From Spinacia oleracea (Eukaryota; Streptophyta; Magnoliopsida; Caryophyllales; Amaranthaceae): 64,000 bases of DNA. Each line of letters begins with the position of its first letter. Within the stretch, counting starts at the first letter, position 1. The notes under the pieces were generated by a model, which ran no database searches, had not been told where the DNA came from, and saw only the letters and a list, made by a program, of their open reading frames with translations. Shown here in pieces: positions 10,307 to 22,393 of the stretch. Both the position numbers and the translations under genes were made by a program. Location of the stretch: assembly GCF_020520425.1 (NCBI RefSeq), contig NC_079487.1, forward strand, positions 125,200,385-125,264,384. The letters run 5' to 3'.

Positions 10307-11762
10307 ATGAACCAAAATCATCTCTCTCTATTACTCCTCTTTCTACTCCTCCCACAGGTCTACTCCCAAGTATGCCAACGCTTCTGCGGCGACATCCCTC
10401 TCCGCTACCCCTTCGGGGGCGGTCCGGGGTGTGGCGACCCTAGGTTTACTAAACATGTTACATGCAACCAAAGACAACTCACCTTCATCACCCACACCGG
10501 CTCATACCCGGTCACCAACATCGATTATGACAAAAAGGTACTTTATGTTTCTGATCCAACTATGTCGTCCTGTTTTTGTACTCAGCCTAGCAAAGGGTTC
10601 AGCCTCGACTGGGACGCTCCATTCTCTTTCGATGACAGCAGTGTCTTTGCACTACTGGACTGCTCATTAGATTCGTCACCTATATATAAAGGCGCTGTCA
10701 ATGGGAACATTACTAACGTCCCCCAGTGTGATAATGCAGGTACAGTACAATATATATCAGTTCAAGTTCCTTACGAATGTATAAGACACTATCAAAACAA
10801 GATGAAATCTTTAGGCTCCGTTTGGTAGGGCGTAAAACATTTTCCTGGAAACAGTTTTCCTCTATTTTGCATTTTTGAAAATTGTTTTCCTTCCTTTTCC
10901 TTATCTCTCTTGTACACTCCTCTCACTACCTGTTTGCTTTCCCTTTCATTTTCCTTCCGTTTATTTTTCTGGAAAGCTAATTTTAGAATTGTATTATCCA
11001 TTGTAAATTGTTTTCCATGAAAATCATTTTACACTGAAAATGTTTTGCACTCAACCAAGCGGAGCTTTAGGGTCAGTACAAAATAATTACCATAACAGAA
11101 AATTTTCTGGATCCATGCATCACTGCAAACAGGTACCACACTCTGCAGCTCGCTCTACTCTTGTCAGCCTATCAGCCAGCTAAACGTCCCGATCAACACA
11201 TGCTGTGTGTATGCGCCCGTGGATCTGGGGCCCGCCTTTGAGATGGACCTGCAAAAGGCACAGTGCAAGGCATACACTGCAATTTACAGCTTCAATGACC
11301 AGGAAGGGAATCCCGAAGCATGGAAGTACGGGGTGGCATTGAAGTACAAGTTCAACGTCAAGAATGATTATCCGATTTATTGTAGCAATTGTGAGAGAAG
11401 TAACGGGGCTTGTGCTTTCACTGGAATTTACAATACTTTTGTGTGTAATTGTCCAAGTGGAGTGAACACTTCTACAGACTGTTACTTTCAAAGTGCTTGG
11501 AATTCAGGGCTAATTCTTTCTCCTTGGGTTAATGGTAAGCTTTTTCCATAAACATTACTCTTGATGCAAGTAAAGCACATGCTTCTTATTCTTCTTTTTG
11601 TTTTATTTGTCTAATTACTACATATTTTTATAAACTGACATTACCAAAATTTTTAATTAGGAATTGACTTTTCTGTTCTTCTAAATCTTCATCCTCGCTG
11701 TATTTCCAGGAAGTTTGATCCTATATTCTATTATGCTACTATTGTTCTGGATCTCATGGTAG
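10307..11762 (+). CDS. GUB_WAK_bind / WAK_assoc cell-wall protein, GPI-anchored candidate
   Basis: Three exons (10307-10739, 11133-11534, 11710-11762) encode 295 residues. Residues 1-20 form a signal peptide (MNQNHLSLLLLFLLLPQVYS). A cysteine-rich GUB_WAK_bind domain follows (VCQRFCGDIPLRYPFGGGPGCG), as in wall-associated kinases, where it is proposed to bind pectin. The second exon opens with TTLCSSLYSCQPISQLNVPI and CCVYAPVDLGP, conserved in the kinase-less WAK-like family, and carries the C-terminal WAK_assoc cysteines. The last exon adds GSLILYSIMLLLFWISW, an uncharged hydrophobic tail that looks like a GPI-anchor signal. There is no kinase domain, so it is probably a surface wall-binding protein rather than a receptor kinase. 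A Tourist-like MITE fills most of intron 1. Phase closes across both introns (donors GTACAG and GTAAGC). Family is near certain; GPI anchoring is inferred. Confidence 0.93.
10814..11066. mobile_element. Tourist/PIF-like MITE in intron 1 of the GUB_WAK gene
   Basis: The ends GGCTCCGTTTGGTAGGGCG and, inverted, AGCTCCGCTTGGTTGAGTG continue as AAAACATTTTC on both sides. TTA target duplications flank it (10811-10813 and 11067-11069). Because the flank is palindromic, 5-7 bp can also be aligned (CTTTAGG). The interior is non-coding, rich in TTTTCC and GGAAAA. A relative with the same outer motif lies at 26681-27029. Confidence 0.8.
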
Positions 11763-13374
11763 AATTACGACATCACAGTGAAATTTCAGACAAAAGAACC
11801 AGATCAGACTCGGCGTTCTTTTCCCCTTCTTTTAGTACTCTTAAAGTTCTTAAGATTTTTGCATGTATGTTTTTATTTTTTTGGGTTTATTGAGACAAGT
11901 AATTGTAAAATATGATGATGCAATTAAATTTATGGGTTTATTCCAACTTGTATGCTTTTCTTTTCTCATGTTTAAGTCATTACCTGTTGACTCCTCATTG
12001 TTAGTCACTAACTAATTAATTAAGTATTATTTCAAAATTGGCATTTTAGTATTTTACTCTACTTAGCTTATACCAGATGGGAATCAGAACATGTCTCACT
12101 TGTGATTTGATGAACAGACAGACAATGTGCAAGCACAGACATATTAGTTCTTAAAAAATTTGATTGGTAAAAAGACTGACCGGACCAAAACCCTGAAGCG
12201 AACCAGCTGCCTGAAAATTCAGAATGTCGAGCAATATTCTTTTACCCGAGACCCCCAAAACTCTGCTTTAAGTTGCTTTCAAACAGACTTGACTTGAGAA
12301 CCAACATAAACAAAACGGCTAAACCCAAAATCGTTAGACCTGATATCAACTTGACATGCCTAGAATCAACAGACAGCGCCATCACAAGTGTATATTAATA
12401 AAAACAGATTGGGCAGTTCAGAAAAGAAAGAAATAAGGGATAGAAAAAAGAGATAATGATATCAATAATCAGTGATAAAATAAATATGAAAAAACACGGT
12501 TGGAAAGTAAAATTTTGGAGGTTTAGTGGGTTTTCTAGACCATATCTCATTAAGAATATGATTCCTTCTTTAATGCCACTACATTAGAAAGAATCACTTT
12601 CCTCACAGAAGAATCTTTTGCTTTAATCCTCCACTTCAAGGGGATCGGAGCTCCTAGCCAGTGATAAAAGAGGGCTTTTCGTAAACTAATGATTCAGAAA
12701 CAGCACAATGATTATTAACATACAATTTCAACTTTTAACTGAATAAAATGCTCAATCATGCACATTTTTATGAGGATGTAGGACATAGCTAACTCAAAAA
12801 AATGCTGAATTCGAGGGAATAAAGCCAAGTCTTTGGTATTATCTCATAAACTCAATTTATGATTGAATACACATGAATTATTTTGGAGAAGACTCATACC
12901 TTGAGCTGGAAAGATGAGAGCTTTGATCCCCAGTTCGCGACCTTCAGAATTGCTAGTTGGTGTGTGTAATCTGCTTTACCTATATCATAAGCAAATATTA
13001 TGATGCCAAAGTTGTATGGTCTTTCTGTAGGAAAAAATAACTGAACTTATATATTCACCATGATTGTGTGAAAAAAAATTGTGTATAATTCAAATCTCAA
13101 ATTTGGAATAATTTATAAGTTCCCCCCCAAAAAAAACCTTGTATACATTTTTTCGAGCAGCGCTGCTCCCCTAGCCACACCCTACCACCTTGTTTACAGG
13201 TAATTCAGAACTCATAAAAAAAAAGACTAACAAAAGTGGAGAAAGGACCGAGTTTACGATGACTACACGAGTATAAGCTATCTACAAGTCAAAACCTCTT
13301 TGTGACACTTCCTAATTCCTAAATCCTCCGGACCGTAAGAGGATAAAAATTGTCTAACTGGTATGGTAGAAATG
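11763..13374. other. Convergent intergenic region
   Basis: This lies between the 3' ends of the GUB_WAK gene (+) and the galactosyltransferase gene (-) and should contain both 3' UTRs. I see no open frame or repeat with defined ends. The last 150 bases before 13374 are plausible 3' UTR of the minus-strand gene. Confidence 0.4.
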
Positions 13375-16300
13375 TTACAGGTTGCAGCATATGGCTTTTC
13401 CTTCTCTTTGTAGTTTTTCCCACAAACAGATGAGTTGTTTAGGAGATTGATAGTGTGCAGTATAATAATCATCGACGCAACCAGCCTGTTCGAAATGTGA
13501 GTTGTGCAGATATTCCACCGGTCTCGAGCTATTGAACTTCTCAACCCACATCCCCATGCTCACATCTTCCATCTTGAACAACTACAAAAATGCAAAATGC
13601 AGAATGACCGATTTTATTCATCAAACAAAAAAAGTTTGTCTAATATTGGTTAGAGAGATAGAAAAGATATTTGGCGTACTCTTAATCTGTTCTTTTGAAA
13701 CTCTCTCACAATAAAACGGGCAATGTCTGAAGACACAATATAGCCAGGTCCATCAGCATATGGTGGATAAATCTCGTCAGGCCATTCCTGAAACAATACA
13801 CAAGAAATAAAATATCAGAAATATACTTGCTCCATCCCTTTTTATTCTTTACGTTTAGTATCATGCACGCGATTTAACAAATAGTTAATGTAGATAATTA
13901 ATACTTTTTTACTTAAACAATGCAAATTATGTTTATTAATAATCTTTTCAGTTTGTTGGGTGGACTTGGGTTAATTCGGCTGACTGGCCACTTTTAAGCT
14001 AACGTAATAGGGGGGAAAAAACCTTGAAATGGGCACACCACGTATATCACATAGCAATTAGGCCAATTACACAGACACAAAAAAGTGACAAATGGATCAC
14101 GGCATTTAATATTTTCTTATACCTCATATGTAACAGCCCATTTACCACTCCGTAAGGGTGTGTGATAGTAGTTCATTTTCCCAGCATAAAGGCTCTTCTC
14201 ACTATTAACCCGCCGTGCTTCCTCAATCACAGCGTCTACCCTTACAAAGGTATCATCGTCGCATTTCATGATGTATTTTGTCGTCAACATATTAACCTGC
14301 AAAGAAAAGAAAAAAGAAATTGTCAACATATCGTGGCAACTTTCAACACGACAATTAACAAGAAACATCCTTGTACTCACCCCGTATTCACAAATTGCTA
14401 AAGTCTTCAAAACAACAAGTTCATAGTTGTCCAGGTATGGAACAATGATAATGTCGCCAAAAAACTCAGCTTCTTTCCTCAGCTCCACATTTATAGTTTC
14501 TCTTTCATGCTGCCAACAGTGTTTAACATCAAGAAATCACCATCTATCCTGGACAATAAAGATTAAATGTAATGCATTATGACTATGTCAATATTGACTC
14601 TTACCAATGCTACGAAGAAGCGGACTACAACAACTGAAGATTTAACCAAGTTATGTTGCATCCAAGATTTACGGGCTGCCATCCGTTCAGCAAAATGGTC
14701 TCCAGCTGAAATTACACCGATAAAAAGATCAACAAGCTCATTAGGAAGCGTCCGAGCCTTCCATTCGTCGGACATCTCAAGATGCCTCTCAGGAGCAACA
14801 CTAGGATGTGATGTGGGTAATGAAGCAGCAAATGCAGAATGTACATCAACATCCCCATACACGTGTAATATCATGGCATCTTCTAAGTCAAAACCCTGTA
14901 TATGCAAGAACAATTAAGAACGAAAAAACAAGTTACTGCATAATATTGCACTGAAAAAAAATGGACAATGTAAGTTTGTGAAAATGCAAAATTTTGGAAA
15001 AAATGTAACCAACATGGAAAACCAGATAAAAATACAAATTTACCCATTTACTTTAATAAGAAGTTTTTGAGAGCATCTCTAACAAAACGTTCAGGAAAAG
15101 AGGTAAACATGCAAAAAGAGGTTATTAAAGCATTTTCAACATAATGCTTACATTACGATAGGCAAATGAGGTGATATGCCGTCCATTGACACTAATGTGG
15201 TAACCCTCCAAGCCAGCAGTAATGGTGAGAACAAAGAATTTCTCTTCTAAGAAAGGATATGGCCAGTCCAAATCAATCTTTTTCCTCCGTCCCATCAACC
15301 TGTCCAACCACAAACTAGCCTTTGACTCTTCAAAATGGTTAGCATGATCACGAATCCATTTCTCACATTTAACCTGCCCATCCACTGTAAAAAGTATCCA
15401 GCAATTAGTGGAATTAAGAACAAACACGCAAAACTCAAGGATACAAGAGCTCTACTAGGTACAACCAGAATATGGTGGACTAATTCTCATACATGAAGAA
15501 CAAACAATCGCCATCCAAACTCTAGCACGTGGCCATATGATTAATGTAAAATTTGACTTGCCATGACTTTATAGATGCACCAAAGATAACATCTTCAAAA
15601 ACTATTAGTCTATAACCCAAATTCTGGTTGTGCTAGCATCACAGAAGATAGGTAATGACATGTACTTATTTCCATTACACCCCTTCTCATTTTGCTTAAT
15701 TTTGAGAATTGCAATATATTTTAGCAGATAACTAGTGGGTCTAGCATTCTAACTCGCCTGAATTAAGAAGAAAAGAGCTTGTTATAGTATCCATTTCCGC
15801 TATGCCAACTAATGTATTGAATTCTTATTCAGGGTGTCGGCATATGGCTACATGGGCATAGTCACACGAATCTAGTTCTAGCATTCTAACTCATCCACAA
15901 GGAACTCTAGAACTTGAAGTTGTGTCATTTTAAATGGAACCGAACAGGACAATTCTTCTTTAACACCTTGCTAATTTACGGATCCAATTCTCTTGAAAGT
16001 TTAATCTCAGCTGTCAATTTCCAATCTACGGTGTTATCTTTCTATTAAGCAACTCTGATAAAGTGATAACCATTGCCTTCCTTCAAAATAAACAATCAAG
16101 ACTTCCAGGTTTGTTCTTCCAAGCACGCATGCTTCTCACCTCTAGTCTACCCTTGCTTCTGCTATTGTTAGAGAAAAAAAAAAGAGCAAAAAATGACCAA
16201 ATGTTCTCAATGTTGATTCGTTGCAATTATTAAAGACCTTGTTCATGATTGTCTTAGATGAATTTATATTTGGCAACTTAAATAAATTATAGGGAAGATC

Positions 16301-18187
16301 AAACAGGATCTTGATAGATTCTTGTTAATGTGGAGTATATTCCAAATATCTAATTTTCATATTCTCTTATTATACAAAATTGAAATATTTGTCACTAAGA
16401 AAATCCAGCCTTAAATGTCTAGTTTGATCTGATTCTAATAAGAATAAGTAATAATTTCCTGAAATAAGGTCTTTTTTTCACCATACCTGAAATAAGGTGA
16501 ATAGAACATAATCTTAATACATGAATCAAATACTTTGTATAACGGATCAATCTTAAATTACACCAAATGCACTAAACATCCTTACGAAAAAGTAACACAA
16601 AAGTCACCAAATCAGGTTTGCCCTCCTAAACTCTACCCAATTCCCTAGTGAACTCACCAAGGCTTTTAATGACATTTAACCAATTGTAATTCTACCGACT
16701 CCTAGTAAAACCTAGCATCGAAATCACTAAATAAATGAATAACTACATTGAAAATTAGAGCTTAGTTAATTAATACCCACTATGTTCCATTACTTTTTCA
16801 TACATCTACAATACTTGTATATACATAGTGTGTTGTACTCCGTATTGAAGAGTAGTAGTCTTTCATCAGACTTGACTTGGCAACCTTTTTTCGCAACAAT
16901 GACAAGTTGCTACATTATCCTTGACTTACCTATGTTTATGTTCCTCTAAAACAAAAGTGGCGCTATCATCACCGACACCTTAACCTCAACACCTACGACA
17001 CATTCCTAGTAGCTACTAGTGGCGAACTATCAACAACAGAAATATCAACCCTTGCCTTACATTAATGTTTTTAACAACTATGGTACAAGTACATTATAGG
17101 TAGGGTCTAAGGAGTATGGTTCCGTTCTATTGGATTTATTTTGACTGAACTTAATTTATCTGAACTTAACGTATAACTTATTTTATCTGAAATAAACTTA
17201 TTTGTGTGTGAAAATATCTGGAAAAAAAACTTTTTTTGCTGAACTTATATTATCTAAACTTATCTGAACTTATTTTGACTTCAGTTAATTCCATAACACC
17301 GGCGTGATTGACATTATTCACAAATCTCAATTCACATTACACTCATAAGTCAATATTCGTAATTAAATTCGTAATCAAACTACTAAAAGTCAATATGGTA
17401 CTAAAAACCCAGAAGAAATAAAAATGCAAAGTTGCATAAACACAATAAAAAGAGCAACATTACCAGTTTCTTCGGCCAACGAGGAACGCCACCCCTCGCA
17501 ACGAACGGCGGCGCCCCACTGCCCTCGAAAGCAGTGATTCATCTCAATTACCGGTTTCTCACTCCAATCCCCTTTAATCCTAGGATTAAAATGCAAAAAC
17601 CTCGCCGCCTCCTCCCCTCTAACCACCTTCTCCCGCCTCAGCTCCACCATAAACTGCGACACCATCACATCCTTCCCTAGCGATATACTCGGTTCCTTCT
17701 CATTATGGGCCCTCCTCGGCTGCCCCACCACCGTCATGTGGGACCCAATTGTAAGCCCACATGGTAGCCCCACCGCCCCCTTAAACTCCGCCGCCGTCAT
17801 TGAAATCTTCTCTGGGCACCTAAACGACGCCGTCTCGTTCCCTGGACCTACCGCCTTGTGGGCCCCACCTGGGTAAACCTCCAATTTGGACCATAATTCA
17901 GACCCCAAAACCCACGCTTGCATGGCGGTCTTGTAAATGGAGCTGTTGTCGGAGTGTCGAACCCGGAGGTCCAGCCGAGATAGAATTCGGGTCGGTTTCT
18001 CAAGTCGGGGCTTTTCGGTTATGAAACGTATCGGAGGTTCGTTGTAGTTTTCTAAGAAACGGAACAACACAGGGAATTGAGTAGTCATCAAGAAAAAGTA
18101 AACAAAAACAAGACCCATTAAGAGGTGGAGTGACCTGAGTCGACTCATTATCACCACCGAGTCAAACTTGTGACTCGGCCTCTTCAT
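13375..18187 (-). CDS. Hydroxyproline O-galactosyltransferase (GALT2-6 type, galectin domain)
   Basis: Seven exons, given high to low: 18187-17464, 15384-15152, 14895-14605, 14509-14381, 14296-14123, 13787-13680, 13581-13375. They encode 621 residues. This Golgi type II enzyme family adds the first galactose to hydroxyproline of arabinogalactan proteins. A membrane anchor lies at about residues 19-40 ([16 protein letters not shown]). The galectin-like domain is at about 150-335 ([40 protein letters not shown]). The GT31 catalytic domain begins at [20 protein letters not shown], with the DDD metal-binding motif at 472-474 in [12 protein letters not shown] and [12 protein letters not shown] further on. 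It ends [11 protein letters not shown]. Exon phases close. The sequence is closest in memory to Arabidopsis GALT4/GALT6, but a few tens of residues shorter in the stem region. The exact paralogue is uncertain. Confidence 0.95.
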
Positions 18188-18625
18188 CTCTCTCTCAAAA
18201 TCGAAGAAATTTGGGAGGAGAAAGAAACTGGAGAATTTGGGGTCAAATTTCGTAATTTAATTTTTCTTAATTTTGGGATGTTTCATGCAAGCTTATAATT
18301 ATGGGAAATTATTTCAAAAAAAAAAATCAAAATTGGGAGGCAGTTTTGGAGTAGATATAGTAATGAAATCAATTAAGATTAGAAATTTCTATTTTTGCAG
18401 TTACTACTTACTAGGAATCTCAAGTGAATCATACGGAGTAAGAGATACTCCGTACTTCAACAAAAATGATGCGTTCTTTTGGTACATTAACGTGTTTGGC
18501 GGTTTGGCCTAATGGTTGACCGGTTATGTCTCAAGCTCGAGTTATATTGTCCTTATGGGGTATGATTTACTCGGAAAAAAAAATGATTTAAGAGCATTAT
18601 TTTTGGTACAAGGTGTCAGCAAGCT

Positions 18626-18835
18626 CAGGGCGAAATAAGAAATTATACATAGGGGTTCAAATTTTAACATATAATTTTTATAAGCTAAAAATTGAACCTT
18701 GTACCTCCAAGGAGCACTAATTTAAAGGAAAATAACCACTTAAGTTATACTAAACATGTACTTTTATAGTGCATGTTTAATACTTAAACATATCATGGGG
18801 ACCATGGCCCCCGCCAACCCCCTAATTCCGCCCTG
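18626..18835. mobile_element. hAT MITE with 8-bp target duplication
   Basis: It begins CAGGGCGAAATAAG and ends, inverted, CAGGGCGGAATTAGGGGG. Identical 8-bp duplications AGCAAGCT flank it (18618-18625 and 18836-18843). It is 210 bp and non-coding. It lies upstream of the galactosyltransferase gene. Confidence 0.92.
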
Positions 18836-18958
18836 AGCAAGCTGAGACAAGACGATATGTATCACAATTTTTTATTTTATTAGACCAACTACGTTCAATA
18901 GTCTGCCAGTGCCTAATAAGGTAACTGACTGATAATTAATAAATAGTTTTTTTTTACA

Positions 18959-19434
18959 TCTATTACTATATACTAAAAGAGACACCAGGAATGACACGTG
19001 TCATTTCCTGGTGAAAAATTTTCCCGCCAAAAACTCTTTCCTAAAAAGACATATTTATTTTATTCTTTTTTATTTTCTCTCCTTTTGCATAAATGTTTAT
19101 ATATGGAAAAAAATATATAGGATTATGAAATATGCCATTATTAAAATTTTGGTAAACTTTTAGTCAAACTGTCATGTCAATAATAGAAAATATTCTTACT
19201 CGATATTTTGGTCAAATTAGCATATTAAATATATCAAATATTTTAGTCAGATCATCATATTAAACATATAAAATATATAATACGTAGTGTGTTAAAATAT
19301 GATAAAATGAGTACATTCAAGATTATTAATTATGCAATAGATTTAAGGGATAAATAATTCAATTAAATTTTTTATAAAAACGATGGTCAAATAATAATTT
19401 TTAAATATCCGTGCGTGCACGGGACCTAATCTAG
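18959..19434 (+). mobile_element. Helitron, non-autonomous
   Basis: It lies between A and T, begins TCTATTACTATATACTAAAAG and ends CTAG. The end is preceded by the palindrome CGTGCGTGCACGGG about 10 bp upstream. A second internal palindrome-like block near the 5' end pairs CACCAGGAATGACACG with CGTGTCATTTCCTGGTG. There is no coding capacity. It is the same family as 5985-6366. Confidence 0.8.
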
Positions 19435-19632
19435 TTCTATATAAACTTTTAGTTAAAATCGTCTTATGAGTTTATGAGTATAAGACTATCAATTACACTT
19501 TATTTTCGAATAGTTATAATTAGAAAGCTGCAGTTTATAGTCAAATATTATGCTTTGTTAGTTTTTCTTCTAATAAAAATGTGTCAATTCTCGTTCTATT
19601 AGTCACAGTTTTAGGTCAATAGCTACGAAGTA

Positions 19633-19887
19633 CTACCTCCGTTTCTGAAAGTTCTTTACGCTTTGGAAAATGTGTCTAAAGTATGAAAACTTTGACCGTA
19701 AATTCCCACTATTATATACATCAAAACGTCACATGTATTATCTTGTTAGATTGGTCTCGGTATGTATTTTAAGAATATAAACTTGTTATAAATTTTTCAC
19801 GGACGAAATTAGATATATTATTAGTTAAATATTGCATTGGAGTCCGTGCAAATAATAACTGTAAAGAACTTTATGAAACGGAAAAAG
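19633..19887. mobile_element. Stowaway-like MITE
   Basis: It is flanked by TA. The left end CTACCTCCGTTTCTGAAAGTT pairs with the inverted right end CTTTTTCCGTTTCATAAAGTT, and both are followed by CTTTAC. It is 255 bp and non-coding. Confidence 0.8.
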
Positions 19888-20314
19888 TATGATTCTGTGT
19901 AAATAGAGTAAGTTTCGCGTTAATTGTTATGATTTTTGTGTTAATAGTTATAATTTTTTCGTTAATAGCGACGGTCTTATAAGTATAAGATTATACAAAT
20001 GTAAATAGGATCGTCTTTAATAACGAATACGAACTAAAACTATGGAGGATTGGAGGGTGGACCATGGACGTGAATTTGTATGGAATATGGATAGTTTAAT
20101 GAATGTAGATCTCAATCTCGCAAGATGAGATGTCTCTTCCTTATCACATTATAGTCAAAATTTTCAATTAAGTTTGGATAATATAAACAAAACCATTATT
20201 ATTATGGAGTACATGGAAACTTGTTAGATTATTTTCAATGAAACTAATGTCACTATTTTCTTTTTACTCGGAGAATCACTTGAGCCACATACTAATTTTA
20301 TACTTTGTATCCTA

Positions 20315-20667
20315 CTCTCTTCGTTTCTTTTTGTTCTTTACGGTTTTTTTTTTGTGTCTCAAAATGTTCTTTACATTTCCTTTTATATTACGGAGTATCA
20401 CATAGATACTTTAATATTCTATTAAAATTTGTATCAAATTGTTATTTTAATCAATTAAATTCATTGCGTCATTAATCTCTCACACTTTTCTATTGTGACA
20501 TTAAATTTTTCTCATTTTTCAAATATCAGAATTTTGATAAAAGTAAAAACATTATAAATAAACGTAATTTTTCATGTTTAAATAAAAGAATAAAGGAATC
20601 TCAATACACATTAATTAATTATTAGGTAAAAGGTTAAACGTAAAGAGAAAAAAAGACGAATGGAATA
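20315..20667. mobile_element. Stowaway-like MITE carrying a TACGGAGTA insertion
   Basis: The left end CTCTCTTCGTTTCTTTTTG and the inverted right end TATTCCATTCGTCTTTTTTT are decayed Stowaway termini at TA. The body aligns with the reverse complement of the element at 57328-57681 for its whole length. The clearest difference is a 7-bp insertion at 20389-20397, where TACGGAGTA replaces a single TA. Confidence 0.75.
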
Positions 20668-21149
20668 TAATAGTAATGTTAGTAAAAAGAAAAGTAGAAA
20701 GGAAAAAAAAAAAAAGGAAAAAAGGGGGTGTTTGATATGGTTATTTGTTTCTTACAGTAATTTGAATGGTGGGCTAAGTGAGTCAGAGTCATGTTACAGG
20801 GTGAGTAAAGGAAGTGATGTAAGGATGTGTAGTCCACGTAATCATTCTGGTACTGAGTGACGAGTGAAAGGGTCCCACTTAATGCAACGTGTCAGAAAAT
20901 ATAAAGTGTTTGAAGTTAGATGAGCATTCAAGTGTCAATGTTGCATCTGCATGTCATCGGATAACAACAACCTTTGAGTTCAAAACCTTTGGCTTTTGCT
21001 TTTCAACTCCGATTATTCCGCCGGATATTCATGTACAGACTACAGACCCTGTTTCAAATTTACTGATATGGAATCCTCCCCATTTTCAAAATATGTGTTC
21101 GCAATACATTAGCGTTTTAGATGGTAGTTAGCGTTTTAAATAAATGATA

Positions 21150-22393
21150 ACTAGATCTTGAAACCTTTTAAAAAACGAGTAGTTGTATAGTGATTGGTTT
21201 TTTCACTAATTTTAAGTTTTTGTTCACTGGCTATTAAAGGAGATGGAGTGAAAGAGGTTGAATAATCTATCTATACTAATATATTAAAAGGCGTTGAGAA
21301 AAATGTCTATATGGCACGTAGTACTCTTCCCTTTGCGCCACATCATCTACTCAGCAAATGATATATATGTACCTCAAGTGTGGATGATAACTCTCATTAC
21401 CATCTTAACCAACAACCATTTGTGGTTTATCTCTTCACATTAATTTATAAATGAATGTTAACATGAAATTTACAATAACTAAACTTTTATGTGACTTTTT
21501 ATTTTCTATTGACTATTTTGGAAAAAAATTATAATTAAAGAATTAGGACAACCATGAATAAATATGATGTCATAAGTCTCATAAACATCAACTACAGAAA
21601 TGTCTTGCATGGCTACATATATCTAATTTGGTATTTGTTAATTTTGAATCACTTATTTCCACTAGAAAACAAATTATACAATTGTAAGGTGATGCAATTG
21701 AAAAATTATTTCTCATGATAAATGACTTAGTGTGTTTGTGTAATTGACGAACTTGGTGAATGCTTTCACTTAATGGTATCTTATCAAATATTTTGCTCAA
21801 AAAAATCTAAAATTTTAACTATTCAATGTAGCAATCGGGGCATCGCCCGAGCCACACACTAGTTGTGAATTAAATGGTGAATTGAGGTTGAATGAAAGAT
21901 GAGGTGGGAGAGAAGTTAAAACTATAGCAAACAATAATAGAGAAAATCTATGCCTAGTCTATACCTAGTAGTATTTAAAAAGGATAACCATAGATAATTG
22001 AATGACTCATGACACCCCATCTTTTATCTATACATTTATTTTTTATTTCTACTTTATTTCTTTTATTGTTTGTTATACGAAGTATTTTACAGTTTCAACA
22101 CTTATTCTACAGTTCCACTCCCTCTTCCTCTTTAACACTCAATATTAGTTCATCATTTATTTTATTTTTATCAACTTTCACCATTACAAACATATAATCT
22201 CAGTAAAATCACAAAACCTCAATAAAATCAGCACTTTGAAAGACAGCTAACCACTATATAATTGTCCGTTCGAAGAACGTGATTAAAAGCTAGTTGAAAA
22301 AAGAAAACAAAACCCAAGTTGAGGGATGAAAGAAGGGGATGCCACGTGTCATCGAATCATTTATGGTTTCAGTTTTTAAACACTAGGTATAGA
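21150..22393. repeat. Long repeat interrupted by a Helitron and an inverted duplication
   Basis: The flanks (CCTTTTAAAAAACGAGTAGTTG; GTGAATTAAATGGTGAATTGAGG) match the shorter copy at about 42188-42485, which lacks the Helitron. Weak inverted ends are visible (TTTAAAAAACGAG and, reversed, TTTAAAAACTGAAACCAT). A further inverted copy of the right end lies at about 21963-22012 (CTATACCTAGTAGTATTTAAAAA), making a foldback of about 430 bp with 22340-22393. Confidence 0.6.
21270..21862 (+). mobile_element. Helitron, non-autonomous
   Basis: It is inserted between A and T, begins TCTATACTAATATATTAAAAG and ends CTAG. The terminal hairpin CGGGGCATCGCCCG lies about 11 bp before the end. The related repeat at 42.3 kb gives the uninterrupted site, which confirms both borders to within a few bases. 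No helicase frame is seen. Confidence 0.82.

Noticed and set aside
10740-10828. Exon 1 of the GUB_WAK gene reading on to the stop at 10828, with a MITE breaking the gene
   Set aside because: The donor at 10740 joins in phase to the acceptor at 11132 and restores the family sequence, so the MITE is simply intronic.
14117-18187. Two separate genes (a galectin-like gene and a GT31 gene)
   Set aside because: All seven exons join in phase into one plant protein in which the galectin and galactosyltransferase domains normally occur together.
18495-18570. tRNA or SINE at GTTTGGCCTAATGGTTGACC
   Set aside because: There is an A-box-like phrase and a weak B-box-like AGCTCGAGTT, but no tail, no target duplication and no cloverleaf.
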